NCBI GenBank assembly: GCA_900540375.1
Contig: UQFS01000001.1
Span: forward strand, 124,001-188,000
Source of the DNA: an uncultured Prevotella sp.
GTDB lineage: Bacteria > Bacteroidota > Bacteroidia > Bacteroidales > Bacteroidaceae
DNA length: 64,000 bases
Direction: 5' to 3'
Part shown: positions 46,353-54,703 of the stretch, piece by piece
Position numbering within the stretch: the first letter of the stretch is position 1
Layout: the number at the start of each line of letters is the position of its first letter
Made by a program: the position numbers and the translations under genes
Notes under the pieces: generated by a model
Databases searched by the model: none
The model's input: the letters and a program-made list of their open reading frames with translations, nothing else
What the model was told of the DNA's origin: nothing

Positions 46353-46781
46353 CTATTCGTCATCGTCGTTAAAACCAAATACAGCAGGCTCGATGAAAGC
46401 GTCGAGCGCCCGTCGCTCTTTCTTTGTGGGGCGTCCTGTGCCTCTTGCTCTGTCAACAAATCCGCTGATGCGACTCATCTCCAACAATTCATATTGCTTA
46501 GGATCCGTAACGTTTTCATAGACTTGTGGTATGAGCTTGGCACCCACGCGCTGCTCGATACAAGCCAGGATGCGGAAAGAATAGGTGATGGGCGGCTTTT
46601 TGACGTTGACCGTTTGCCCTTCTTTCACGATGTGGCTTGGCTTGACGTTTGCTCCGTCTACGGTCACACGGCTGTTCTTGATGGCATCCACTGCCAAAGA
46701 GCGGGTCTTATAGATACGCGCTGCCCAGAGCCATTTGTCGATGCGGGCAGAAGAGTCGTGCTGAGGAAGAGAATCTTTCAT
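46353..46781 (-). CDS. S4-domain RNA-binding protein, HslR-like
   Basis: 142 residues. The S4 domain is RIDKWLWAARIYKTRSLA through NSRVTVDGANVKPSHIV. The HslR/Hsp15 family binds stalled 50S subunits carrying nascent-chain tRNA in enteric bacteria. C-terminal tail with RARGTGRPTKKERRALD. Downstream of pth, from which it is separated by a repeat-rich 195-base gap; rplY-pth-hslR is a common Bacteroidota order. Confidence 0.88.
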   Translation of the reverse strand: MKDSLPQHDSSARIDKWLWAARIYKTRSLAVDAIKNSRVTVDGANVKPSHIVKEGQTVNVKKPPITYSFRILACIEQRVGAKLIPQVYENVTDPKQYELLEMSRISGFVDRARGTGRPTKKERRALDAFIEPAVFGFNDDDE

Positions 46782-46783
46782 AC

Positions 46784-46980
46784 AATGTTGAATATTGAGT
46801 GTTGAATGATGAATTAATCTAATGTTGAATAATGAATTAATCCAATGATGAATGAGAAGTAATGGCTTGAGTCAGTCTTGATTGGATAAATGGAGAGTGA
46901 CTGCCTGCCGGGTTAGAACAAGTCGTCATTCAGCACTCAATACTGCTTTAAGTCATCATTCATCATTCATCATTCATCAT
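46784..46980. repeat. Intergenic inverted short-word repeat (ATTCATCATTC type)
   Basis: Left arm (about 46785-46860): GTTGAATATTGAG and ATGATGAATTAATC words. Right arm (about 46923-46982): the inverted words CACTCAATACT and TCATTCATCATTC repeated. About 60 bases of ordinary sequence between. The 23-base tail 46958-46980 is a tandem of the 7-base unit TCATCAT-type. Confidence 0.7.
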
Positions 46981-47558
46981 TCTTTAGTGTTTTTTCCCAG
47001 TTTGTTGTACTGGTTCATGGTGTCGTCGATGCCTTGCAGGACAAAGCTCTTGATGATGTCAACCGCCATGTCGATGGTAGGCTGCAACACCTTCATGTCG
47101 TCGTCGGAGTAATGGCCGAGCACCCAGTCGATCTGTCCGCCTCGTGGATAGTCGTTGCCGATACCCACACGCAGACGTGCGAAGTTTTGTCCGATGAGCT
47201 GCATGATATGCCCCAGACCGTTATGCCCGCCATTGCTGCCGTTGGCTTTCAGTCGGAAGTCGCCCAAGGGCAGTGCCACGTCGTCGCTGATGACGAGCAG
47301 TCGGCTTTGGTCGATCTTCTCCTCATTGAGCCAATAGCGCACGGCATTGCCACTGAGATTCATGAAAGTGGTAGGCTTCAACAAGAAGATCTTTCTACCT
47401 TTCAATGACGTCTCAGCCACAAAGCCGTAACGGTGATCCTCAAAACAAATATTGGACGCTTTAGCAAAAGCGTCCAATACCATAAATCCTGTATTGTGGC
47501 GGGTACCGGCGTATTCATCGCCGGGATTACCCAGACCACAGATCAAATACTTATCCAA
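46977..47558 (-). CDS. pth: Peptidyl-tRNA hydrolase
   Basis: Recycles peptidyl-tRNAs that fall off ribosomes. 193 residues. Motifs: CGLGNPGDEYAGTRHNTGFMV (catalytic His in RHNTG), KPTTFMNLSG, ISDDVALPLGDFRLK and NGGHNGLGHIMQ. Starts 25 bases after rplY and shares its transcript. Confidence 0.97.
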   Translation of the reverse strand: MDKYLICGLGNPGDEYAGTRHNTGFMVLDAFAKASNICFEDHRYGFVAETSLKGRKIFLLKPTTFMNLSGNAVRYWLNEEKIDQSRLLVISDDVALPLGDFRLKANGSNGGHNGLGHIMQLIGQNFARLRVGIGNDYPRGGQIDWVLGHYSDDDMKVLQPTIDMAVDIIKSFVLQGIDDTMNQYNKLGKNTKE

Positions 47559-47583
47559 TGTCTATCGATACTAAAGAGAGGGA

Positions 47584-48219
47584 TTACTTGCTCTCAGCGT
47601 CTGCTGCTGCGTCTGCGGGAGTCTCAGCGCTGTCGTCGCTGGCTGCGCTAGCGTTGGCGTTACGTGTCATCTTCACGGAGCAAACGACCACATCCTTGCC
47701 TGTTGCGAGCTCCAGACCCTCGTAAGCGAGCTGACCGACCTTGATGCTCTTGCCAATGCGCAGTGCAGTGACATCGACGTCGAGGTGTTCAGGGATCTGC
47801 TGATAAGGAGCAGTGACGTTGATCTTGCGGATAGAGAGGTTCATACGACCACCGTCGCGGACACCCTGTGCCAGACCTACGAGCTTCACGGGAATGCCGA
47901 TGGTGATAGGCTTCTGATCGTTGACCTCATAGAAGTCGACGTGCAGAGGAGCGTCTGTGACGGGGTGGAACTGGATCTCCTTCAGCACTGCTGTGTGGTC
48001 AGTGCCGTCGATATTGATCTTGACAACATAGATGTGGGGAGTGTAGATGAGCTTGCGCAGCTCGCTGAAGGGAGATGCGAAAGCCAATGCTACCGGCTTG
48101 CCGTCTACGCGCTCCTCACCATAGAGGTTGCAGGGAACCATTCCCTCCTTACGAAGGGCTTTAGAAGCTTTCTTACCAAGGGCCTCGCGCTTCTTACCTG
48201 AAATGCTGATTTCTTCCAT
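47584..48219 (-). CDS. rplY: 50S ribosomal protein L25/Ctc
   Basis: Binds 5S rRNA. 211 residues: N-terminal L25 domain (GKKASKALRKEGMVPCNLYG) and a C-terminal TL5-type beta domain, then a 30-residue Ala/Ser/Asp/Glu-rich tail. The long Ctc form is usual in Bacteroidota. First of rplY-pth-(hslR), behind a promoter at 48299-48306. Confidence 0.96.
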   Translation of the reverse strand: MEEISISGKKREALGKKASKALRKEGMVPCNLYGEERVDGKPVALAFASPFSELRKLIYTPHIYVVKINIDGTDHTAVLKEIQFHPVTDAPLHVDFYEVNDQKPITIGIPVKLVGLAQGVRDGGRMNLSIRKINVTAPYQQIPEHLDVDVTALRIGKSIKVGQLAYEGLELATGKDVVVCSVKMTRNANASAASDDSAETPADAAADAESK

Positions 48220-48298
48220 TTGTGTTACTCTAAATTAAATCGTTAATTAATTCGCCATCACACTGAATCAATAATATGTATCAATCTGAAAAGCGGTG

Positions 48299-48306
48299 CA
48301 AAGGTA
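48299..48306 (-). promoter_or_regulatory. TAnnTTTG -7 element for rplY-pth-hslR
   Basis: The minus strand reads TACCTTTG; the leader is about 75 bases. It diverges from the nusB promoter 100 bases to the right. Confidence 0.7.
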
Positions 48307-48402
48307 GCGCTTTTATTTGAATTGAGCAAAGCTATGTGCAAAGTTTATCTAAAAAAACAGTCTTTTGATACCTCTTTTCTTGCATATCCACGGATTTTTC
48401 CC

Positions 48403-48410
48403 TACTTTTG
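48403..48410 (+). promoter_or_regulatory. TAnnTTTG -7 element for nusB operon
   Basis: TACTTTTG 36 bases before the nusB ATG. Confidence 0.7.
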
Positions 48411-48445
48411 CAGCGTAAAACATGTTTTAGACGGAATAAAGGAAA

Positions 48446-49537
48446 ATGATTAATCGCGAACTAATACGTATAAAGATAGTCCAGTTAACCTATGCATACT
48501 ATCAAAACGGTAATAAGAATATGGACGCGGCTGAGAAGGAATTGCTTTTCAGCCTCTCCAAGGCATACGACTTGTACAACTATCTCTTGGATTTGATGGT
48601 CGCCATCACGCAGGAGGAGCGTCATCGTCTCGATGTGCTCAATCAGCGTGCAGAGCGTGAAGGCACGCAGCCGGCCTCTCCCAAGTTCGCTTTCAACAAG
48701 TTCGCGGTTCAACTGGAAGAGAACAAGATGCTCAATGAGTTTCTCGAGGATAAGAAGCTCACGTGGAAGGACGATATCGAGTTCATCCGCAAACTGTGCA
48801 ACCAGATTGAGCAGAGTGAGCTGTATCAGGAGTACATGAAGACTCCCGAGGCGACTTACGACGATGACCGCGAGCTGTGGCGTCGGCTCTATAAGATGTT
48901 TATCGAGACCAACGATGACCTCGACGCTCTCTTGGAGGAGAAGAGCCTCTATTGGAACGACGATAAGGAGGTGGTGGACACCTTCGTGCTGAAGACCATC
49001 AAGCGCTTCGATCCGAAGAACAAAAACAAACAGGAACTCTTGCCGGAATGGAAGGATGTCGAGGACAAGGACTTTGCCCGCAAGCTCTTCCGCTCCACTA
49101 TCCTCAATGCCGATGAATATCAGCACTACATGAGTGAGGCTTCCCGCAATTGGGACTTCTCGCGTCTGGCCTATATGGATGTGGTGATCATGCAGATCGC
49201 CATTGCCGAGATGCTCACCTTCCCCAACATTCCGGTATCGGTGACGATCAATGAGTATGTGGAGTTGGCCAAGCTCTATTCCACTCCTCGCAGTGGCGGA
49301 TATATCAATGGTATGTTGGACTCCATCGCCCGTCATCTGATCGAGAGCGGCAAGATGATGAAGGAGATGCCTGAGCGTCCCGAGCGTCAGCCGATGGGCC
49401 GCAACAGTCAGCCGACAGGTTACATGCGCTTTGTTCATCACGACGTGTCGGCCGAGGTTCCCCGGCAGACCGAGGACAACGAGGATGCTCAGCCCGCTGA
49501 CGGGCAGGAGCCCCTTCAGCCCGAAAGTCAAGAGTAG
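48446..49537 (+). CDS. nusB: Transcription antitermination factor NusB, long form
   Basis: 363 residues, about twice enteric NusB. The true NusB fold is the C-terminal part, with YMDVVIMQIAIAEMLTFPNI and VTINEYVELAKLYSTPRSGG (the usual ExVExAK motif). The first 200 residues form a helical extension seen in Bacteroidota NusB. The last 45 residues are Pro/Gln/Glu-rich and probably disordered. NusB acts with NusE in rRNA antitermination. First gene of nusB-yajC-ybbR-coaE-DUF5606. Confidence 0.93.
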   Translation: MINRELIRIKIVQLTYAYYQNGNKNMDAAEKELLFSLSKAYDLYNYLLDLMVAITQEERHRLDVLNQRAEREGTQPASPKFAFNKFAVQLEENKMLNEFLEDKKLTWKDDIEFIRKLCNQIEQSELYQEYMKTPEATYDDDRELWRRLYKMFIETNDDLDALLEEKSLYWNDDKEVVDTFVLKTIKRFDPKNKNKQELLPEWKDVEDKDFARKLFRSTILNADEYQHYMSEASRNWDFSRLAYMDVVIMQIAIAEMLTFPNIPVSVTINEYVELAKLYSTPRSGGYINGMLDSIARHLIESGKMMKEMPERPERQPMGRNSQPTGYMRFVHHDVSAEVPRQTEDNEDAQPADGQEPLQPESQE

Positions 49538-49631
49538 ACTATCATATAATTAATGTGTAGCATGGCTCTTGGCATCAGCGGGGTCGTGCGCCTATTCATA
49601 TCAAAACGATCATCTTTTAATCAGACAGTAA

Positions 49632-49955
49632 ATGAATACAATGGTACTGGCTGCTCAGGCAGCTCAACAAGGAGGCGGCTTCGGTGGTATGCTCATCATG
49701 TTGGTGGCACTCTTCGCCATCATGTGGTTCTTCATGATCCGTCCCCAGCAGAAGAAACAGAAAAAGATACGCGAGTTCCAGAACTCTTTGCAGGAAGGCT
49801 CCAAGGTCGTCACAGGCGGTGGCGTCTATGGCACCGTGAAGCGTCTCGACAACGAGAAGAATGTCGTCGAGGTGGAAGTGGCACGTGGTGTAGTGATCAC
49901 GGTTGATAAGAACTACGTCTTCCAGGACGCAGCTCAGCAGCAGCCTAATGCATAA
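49632..49955 (+). CDS. yajC: Preprotein translocase subunit YajC
   Basis: 107 residues: one N-terminal membrane helix (GMLIMLVALFAIMWFFMI) followed by RPQQKKQKK and the small YajC domain (GSKVVTGGGVYGTVKRLD). Associates with SecDF. 94 bases after nusB. Confidence 0.95.
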   Translation: MNTMVLAAQAAQQGGGFGGMLIMLVALFAIMWFFMIRPQQKKQKKIREFQNSLQEGSKVVTGGGVYGTVKRLDNEKNVVEVEVARGVVITVDKNYVFQDAAQQQPNA

Positions 49956-50928
49956 TATAGGATCTTTCCTCAACATGGTCAGAAGCTTCTTGTTCAGTTC
50001 TAAGAACAAGCAGTTTCTGATTTTCTTATTCTTCCTCTTCCTCTCCGGCATCTTCTGGCTGATGGAGACGCTCAATGAGACGTATGACGAAGAGTTCCCG
50101 GTCGCCGTGCGCCTTGTCGGAGTGCCCAAGAACGTGGTGATTACCACGCCGATGACCGACACGGTGCGTGTGACCATCCACGACAAGGGCTTCATGCTCT
50201 TAGGCTATTCCACAAGCCGGCGCTTGCGTCCGGTAGTGCTGAAGTTCGACTATTATGCCGATGGAGAGACGGGACATGGTGCCGTGCCTATGGTCGACAT
50301 CCAGCGGCAGATCAGACAGCAGCTCTTCTCCTCTTCCACTATTTCGGGCATCAAAAGCGACCGGTTGGACTTCTACTTCAACTATGGCCGGAAGAAAGTG
50401 GTGAAGGTGAGCTTGGCTGGCAACATTGTGCCGGCCAAAGACTATTACCTGTCTCACGTGCAGTTCTGGCCCGACAAGGTGACGATCTACGCCAGTAAGG
50501 CCAAGCTGGATAGCATAGAGACAGTGATGACCGAGTTTCTTCGTGTCACCAACTTCTCCGATACAGTCACAAGAGAGGTCAGACTCCGGCCTATCAACGG
50601 TGTGAAGATCACGCCGTCGAAAGTCAAGATCACCCTATTCCCCGACATCCTCACCGAGGAGACGATGGAAGTGCCGATCACGGCGATCAACAGACCCATC
50701 GGAACCGTCATCCGTACGTTCCCCCAGCGGGTCAATGTGACGTTTACCGTCGGTGCCAGTCTCTATCGCCAGGTCAAGGTCAGTGACTTCCATGTGGTGG
50801 TTGACTTCAAGGATATCTCAGCCCACCCGTCGGATAAATGTAATCTTTACGTCACGCAGCGGCCGAGAGGCGTGAGCAATGTCAGGCTGGAGATGAACCA
50901 AGTCGATTATCTCATCGAGCAGCAATGA
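49948..50928 (+). CDS. YbbR/CdaR-like domain protein
   Basis: 326 residues from ATG 49948, overlapping the yajC stop; ATG 49975 is an alternative. One N-terminal membrane helix (QFLIFLFFLFLSGIFWLM), then extracytoplasmic YbbR repeats, short beta domains (VPITAINRPIGTVIRTFPQRV). In Firmicutes YbbR/CdaR controls the cyclic-di-AMP synthase CdaA; no cyclase gene is in this window. Ends in ATGA shared with coaE. Confidence 0.85.
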   Translation: MHNIGSFLNMVRSFLFSSKNKQFLIFLFFLFLSGIFWLMETLNETYDEEFPVAVRLVGVPKNVVITTPMTDTVRVTIHDKGFMLLGYSTSRRLRPVVLKFDYYADGETGHGAVPMVDIQRQIRQQLFSSSTISGIKSDRLDFYFNYGRKKVVKVSLAGNIVPAKDYYLSHVQFWPDKVTIYASKAKLDSIETVMTEFLRVTNFSDTVTREVRLRPINGVKITPSKVKITLFPDILTEETMEVPITAINRPIGTVIRTFPQRVNVTFTVGASLYRQVKVSDFHVVVDFKDISAHPSDKCNLYVTQRPRGVSNVRLEMNQVDYLIEQQ

Positions 50929-51491
50929 AAAGGATCGCGATCACCGGAGGCATAGGCAGCGGAAAGAGTTTTGTCTGTCATCTTCTTGCCAAACGCGGTA
51001 TACGGGTCTATGACTGCGATGCTGCTGCCAAGCGGCTGATGCGCACAGACGCTGTCCTGCAACATCAGTTGCAGGAGCTTGTGGGCGACGACGTGTATCA
51101 GGGTCAGGAGTTGCAGAAGAGCGTGTTGGCGAGTTTCCTGCTTGCCTCTGATGAGAACAAGCGGGCTGTCGACGATATTGTGCATCCAGCCGTGGCGCGT
51201 GACTTCGAACAGAGCGGCTATGGGTGGCTGGAGAGTGCCATTCTTTTCGACAGCGCTTTTGACCGTCGTGTGGCTTTTGATGCTTTCGTCTTTGTCGACG
51301 CGCCTTTGGAGGTAAGAGTCGGCAGGGTCATGAACCGTGACCATATCACACGTGAGAAAGCCATGCAGTGTATTAACAGTCAGTTGCCGGCCGAAGAAGC
51401 GAAGCGCCGCTGCGACTACACGGTCGTGAACGACGGTAAGGCTGATCTCGACCGGCAAGTCGATGACCTGCTACGCGCCTTAGGCCAGTAG
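50925..51491 (+). CDS. coaE: Dephospho-CoA kinase
   Basis: Last step of CoA synthesis. 188 residues; P-loop ITGGIGSGKSFV, the YDCDAAAKRL motif and the lid region. Its ATG overlaps the ybbR stop (ATGA). Confidence 0.96.
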   Translation: MKRIAITGGIGSGKSFVCHLLAKRGIRVYDCDAAAKRLMRTDAVLQHQLQELVGDDVYQGQELQKSVLASFLLASDENKRAVDDIVHPAVARDFEQSGYGWLESAILFDSAFDRRVAFDAFVFVDAPLEVRVGRVMNRDHITREKAMQCINSQLPAEEAKRRCDYTVVNDGKADLDRQVDDLLRALGQ

Positions 51492-51591
51492 TCGGAAAAG
51501 GGTGGGACTCGCTCTGCTGGCAATAGAGAGAATAAGCAAGATAGATATCAATCAATAAACATCATAACAAAGCAAAATTTTAAGGTAAACA

Positions 51592-52050
51592 ATGGAAACA
51601 ATATTATCGATTGCCGGAAAGCCCGGATTGTATAAGTTGGTAAGTCGTGGTAAGATGAATCTGATCGTGGAGGCTATTGATGCCACCCACCGTCATCAGC
51701 CAGCTTTTGCCACCGACAAGGTGACCAGTTTGGGCGACATTGCCATGTACACCACAGGCGATGATGTGCCCCTTTGGCAAGTGCTGGACAACGTAGCCAA
51801 GAAGGAAGGCTGCAAGGAAGCCTCCATCAACTACAAAAAGGTGTCCGGCAAGGAGCTCCGCGCATATTTCAAGGAAGTGCTGCCCGAGTTTGACGAGGAT
51901 CGTGTTCACGACAGTGACATCAAGAAACTATTGCAGTGGTACAATATTCTGGTCAACAACGGCTATACTGACTTCAAGGCTACACTGGCTCCAGAGGAGG
52001 CTGAGAGCACAGAGGAAAACAAAGAGCAGGAGACTGAGGCTGCTAAGTAA
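51592..52050 (+). CDS. DUF5606 family protein
   Basis: 152 residues. N-terminus ILSIAGKPGLYKLVSRGKMN and an acidic end with many Glu. A conserved Bacteroidota family without known function that regularly follows coaE, as here (100 bases). Cytosolic; no motif I can assign. Confidence 0.82.
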   Translation: METILSIAGKPGLYKLVSRGKMNLIVEAIDATHRHQPAFATDKVTSLGDIAMYTTGDDVPLWQVLDNVAKKEGCKEASINYKKVSGKELRAYFKEVLPEFDEDRVHDSDIKKLLQWYNILVNNGYTDFKATLAPEEAESTEENKEQETEAAK

Positions 52051-52279
52051 TAGCAGTATCAGTAATGACATATTGTCGCACGATTGTGCCATAGTGACTG
52101 TTTGGGTGCTGTGGCATATCTGTTGTAATCTACAATGCAGATAAGTAAGCGGATAGGTTTAAGCATTTTGAATCAATTAGGTTTTGTACCAGTCTCTTAA
52201 GGCATAAGCCGAGTACAGGCTTTGACGTATGAGCATAATAGATTGATAGATTTATAATTGTGTGATTGTTAGTTTTAGA
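52051..52279. other. Spacer before a terminator, no gene seen
   Basis: About 230 bases with no supported frame. One small hairpin AAGCC/GGCTT near 52206-52222. It may be the 3' UTR of the nusB operon transcript, which would end at 52280-52309. Confidence 0.4.
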
Positions 52280-52309
52280 CCCTGAATATGTGAATATTCA
52301 GGGTTTTTT
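52280..52309 (+). terminator. Terminator of the nusB-DUF5606 operon
   Basis: Arms CCCTGAATAT (52280-52289) and ATATTCAGGG (52294-52303), loop GTGA, then six T. The next promoter's -7 element begins 3 bases later. Confidence 0.85.
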
Positions 52310-52311
52310 CG

Positions 52312-52319
52312 TACCTTTG
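52312..52319 (+). promoter_or_regulatory. TAnnTTTG -7 element for the Ca/Na antiporter
   Basis: TACCTTTG, 17 bases before ATG 52337. The -33 region falls inside the terminator hairpin. Confidence 0.65.
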
Positions 52320-52336
52320 CAAAAAATACGTGTAAT

Positions 52337-53326
52337 ATGAGTACGTGTAATATGAGTTTATTGCCGTTTAACTTTGCCCCTTCTCAAACTTGGATTCAGG
52401 TTGTCTTGTTGGTTGTTGGCATCGTGGCTGTTGTGAAGTCCGCAGGTTGGCTCACCGATGGCTCGGTAGGCATCGCCACTCGCATGGGAGTTCCCCAGAT
52501 CGTGATTGGACTGACAGTCGTGGCCATGGGCACCTCCATGCCTGAGTTTTTCGTCAGTCTGATGTCTGCTCTTGGCGGCAAGCCTGGGTTGGCAGTGGGC
52601 AATATAGTGGGTAGCAATATCTTCAATGCCACGCTCATCGTGGGCGTGGCTGCCTTAGTAGCCCCGATCACCATTCTTCCTGATACCGTGAAGCGCGACA
52701 TCCCGTTTGCGCTTGTCGCCTCTGTGGTGCTGCTGATGCTCTGTCTGGACGGTAACATCAGTCGGGTAGATGCCGCCATCTTGTTTGTTTTGTTCCTCGT
52801 GTTCATGTATCTGACGCTCCAAGAAGCCAAGAAAGGCATGAAGGAGGAAAAAGATCCTTTGGATCAGCCGATCAACCTCAGCGTGGGTAAGTCGTCTTTG
52901 CTGATCGTCATCGGCCTGGTCGGATTGATCGTTGGCTCAGAGGTGTTTGTGGATAATGCTTCGGCGCTTGCCCATACCTTGGGCGTGAGCGATGCCGTGA
53001 TCGGACTGACGATAGTGGCCTGCGGTACGTCACTGCCTGAACTCGCTACCAGTACGGTTGCTGCCAGCAGGGGTAACAGTGGTATCGCCATCGGCAATGT
53101 GTTAGGCTCCAATGTATTCAACATTCTGATGATTCTTGGTGTCACCGGTATCATCTCACCGATGAACACGCAAGGCATCACCAACGCAGACCTCAGCGTG
53201 ATGGTCATCTCCATGATCCTGCTTTGGCTCTTCTCCTACACCAAGTATCGTATCGAGCGCTGGGAAGGTGTTGCGCTGACGGCGCTGTTCATTGGATATA
53301 TCGCTTATCTCCTTTATCAGGTTTAG
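52337..53326 (+). CDS. Calcium/sodium antiporter, YrbG-like CaCA family
   Basis: 329 residues, ten hydrophobic segments. The two inverted alpha repeats are plain: GLTVVAMGTSMPEFFVSL with GNIVGSNIFNATLIVG, and GLTIVACGTSLPELATS with GNVLGSNVFNILMILG; their Glu residues bind the cations. ATG 52352 is a possible second start. Confidence 0.94.
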   Translation: MSTCNMSLLPFNFAPSQTWIQVVLLVVGIVAVVKSAGWLTDGSVGIATRMGVPQIVIGLTVVAMGTSMPEFFVSLMSALGGKPGLAVGNIVGSNIFNATLIVGVAALVAPITILPDTVKRDIPFALVASVVLLMLCLDGNISRVDAAILFVLFLVFMYLTLQEAKKGMKEEKDPLDQPINLSVGKSSLLIVIGLVGLIVGSEVFVDNASALAHTLGVSDAVIGLTIVACGTSLPELATSTVAASRGNSGIAIGNVLGSNVFNILMILGVTGIISPMNTQGITNADLSVMVISMILLWLFSYTKYRIERWEGVALTALFIGYIAYLLYQV

Positions 53327-53339
53327 ACCTGGTACCGTT

Positions 53340-53395
53340 CCTGTCTCGTGTTTTAAATTCAACCTTCAACCTTCATCATTCAACATTCTACAGAG
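53340..53395. repeat. Short-word repeat (TTCAACCTTC/ATTC type)
   Basis: TTCAACC, TTCATCATTC and TTCAACATTC words in tandem between two plus-strand genes, the same word family as 46784-46980. Confidence 0.5.
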
Positions 53396-53425
53396 TGCTT
53401 GTCTAACCTCTTTAAAAACAAGAAC

Positions 53426-54115
53426 GTGAAAAAAGAAAAACAAACCGTGAGCGTGCTGTTCATGCTGTTCAGCATTCTCTTTTGTGTTTGCCTGATTACG
53501 GCAAACGTGTTGGAAACCAAGCAGATCGCTGTGGGGCCTGTCAATCTGACGGGCGGACTGCTGGTCTTTCCGATCTCCTATATTATTAATGACTGCGTGT
53601 GCGAGGTGTGGGGTTACCGCAAGGCCCGTCTTCTGATATGGCTGGGCTTTGGCATGAATTTCTTCTTCGTGGCGATGGGCGCGCTCTGCGATACCATTCC
53701 CGGGGCACCTTACTGGCACAATGAAGAGGGTTTCCATGCTGTCTTTGGCTTGGCGCCCCGCATCGCGTTGGCTTCGTTTGTGGCTTTCATCGTGGGCAGT
53801 TTCATGAACGCTTATGTCATGAGCAAGATGAAGATTCGCGATCAAGGCCGTCATTTCTCCTCCCGTGCCGTTTGGAGTACTGTAGCCGGAGAGAGCTGTG
53901 ACTCTCTCATCTTCTTTCCGTTGGCCTTGGGTGGGGTAGTGCCGCTCTCGGCTCTGCCTGCACTGATGCTGTGGCAAGTGGTGCTCAAGACCGTCTATGA
54001 GATCATTGCGCTGCCGGTGACCATCCGCGTCGTGAAGAAGCTCAAGAAGCATGAGGGCGAGGATGTCTACGACTTAGGCGTCAGCTATAATATATGGAAT
54101 GTGTTCAGCCTCTGA
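53426..54115 (+). CDS. Queuosine precursor transporter, YhhQ/VUT family
   Basis: 229 residues from GTG 53426 (KKEKQTVSVLFMLF), six membrane segments. Family landmarks: ITANVLETKQI, GGLLVFPISYIINDCVCEVWGY and VAGESCDSLIFFPLA. Imports preQ0 or preQ1. No ATG gives the full first helix; TTG 53399 is another start. Next gene is queF. Confidence 0.88.
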   Translation: MKKEKQTVSVLFMLFSILFCVCLITANVLETKQIAVGPVNLTGGLLVFPISYIINDCVCEVWGYRKARLLIWLGFGMNFFFVAMGALCDTIPGAPYWHNEEGFHAVFGLAPRIALASFVAFIVGSFMNAYVMSKMKIRDQGRHFSSRAVWSTVAGESCDSLIFFPLALGGVVPLSALPALMLWQVVLKTVYEIIALPVTIRVVKKLKKHEGEDVYDLGVSYNIWNVFSL

Positions 54116-54162
54116 TATGGGCTGGATAGGAAGAAATCAGATGATTTAAATAATATAGAGAA

Positions 54163-54624
54163 ATGGAAGATACACGCAAATCAGAGGGACTGAAAGCCCT
54201 CGGTGCCAAGACACAATACAAGATGGACTATGCTCCGGAGGTGCTGGAGACCTTTGTCAACAAACATCAGGACCACGACTACTGGGTGCGGTTTAACTGT
54301 CCGGAGTTCACGTCGCTTTGTCCCATCACCGGACAACCCGACTTTGCGGAGATCCGCATCAGCTACATCCCCGACGTGCGTATGGTGGAGAGCAAGAGCT
54401 TGAAACTCTATCTCTTCAGCTTCCGCAATCACGGCGACTTCCATGAAGACTGTGTCAACATCATTATGGAGGACCTGATCAAGTTGATGGATCCTAAGTA
54501 TATAGAGGTGACGGGATTGTTCACCCCCCGTGGCGGCATCAGCATCTATCCCTATGCCAACTATGGTCGCGAGGGCACGCGCTATGAACTCCTTGCGCGG
54601 AAACGTTTCGAGACGCACGAATAA
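54163..54624 (+). CDS. queF: NADPH-dependent 7-cyano-7-deazaguanine reductase
   Basis: Reduces preQ0 to preQ1 in queuosine synthesis. 153 residues, the short unimodular type. Catalytic Cys in [14 protein letters not shown] and the NADPH motif [21 protein letters not shown]. It follows the transporter by 47 bases; queC, queD and queE are not in the window. Confidence 0.97.
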   Translation: MEDTRKSEGLKALGAKTQYKMDYAPEVLETFVNKHQDHDYWVRFNCPEFTSLCPITGQPDFAEIRISYIPDVRMVESKSLKLYLFSFRNHGDFHEDCVNIIMEDLIKLMDPKYIEVTGLFTPRGGISIYPYANYGREGTRYELLARKRFETHE

Positions 54625-54659
54625 ACTTCGCTTGAGTCGCGGCTTGTCTTTTTAGAAAG

Positions 54660-54700
54660 GCAAAAACGGCTGTCTCTTCCTCAGGGACAGCCGTTTTTGC
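54660..54700. terminator. Bidirectional terminator between queF and the lipoprotein gene
   Basis: 15-bp arms (54660-54674 and 54686-54700) with an 11-base loop; A5 and T5 at the flanks allow use on both strands. Confidence 0.85.
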
Positions 54701-54703
54701 AAG

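Noticed and set aside
46958..46980. TCATTCATCATTC tandem as CRISPR or origin iterons
   Set aside because: Seven-base simple repeat, no replication gene near.
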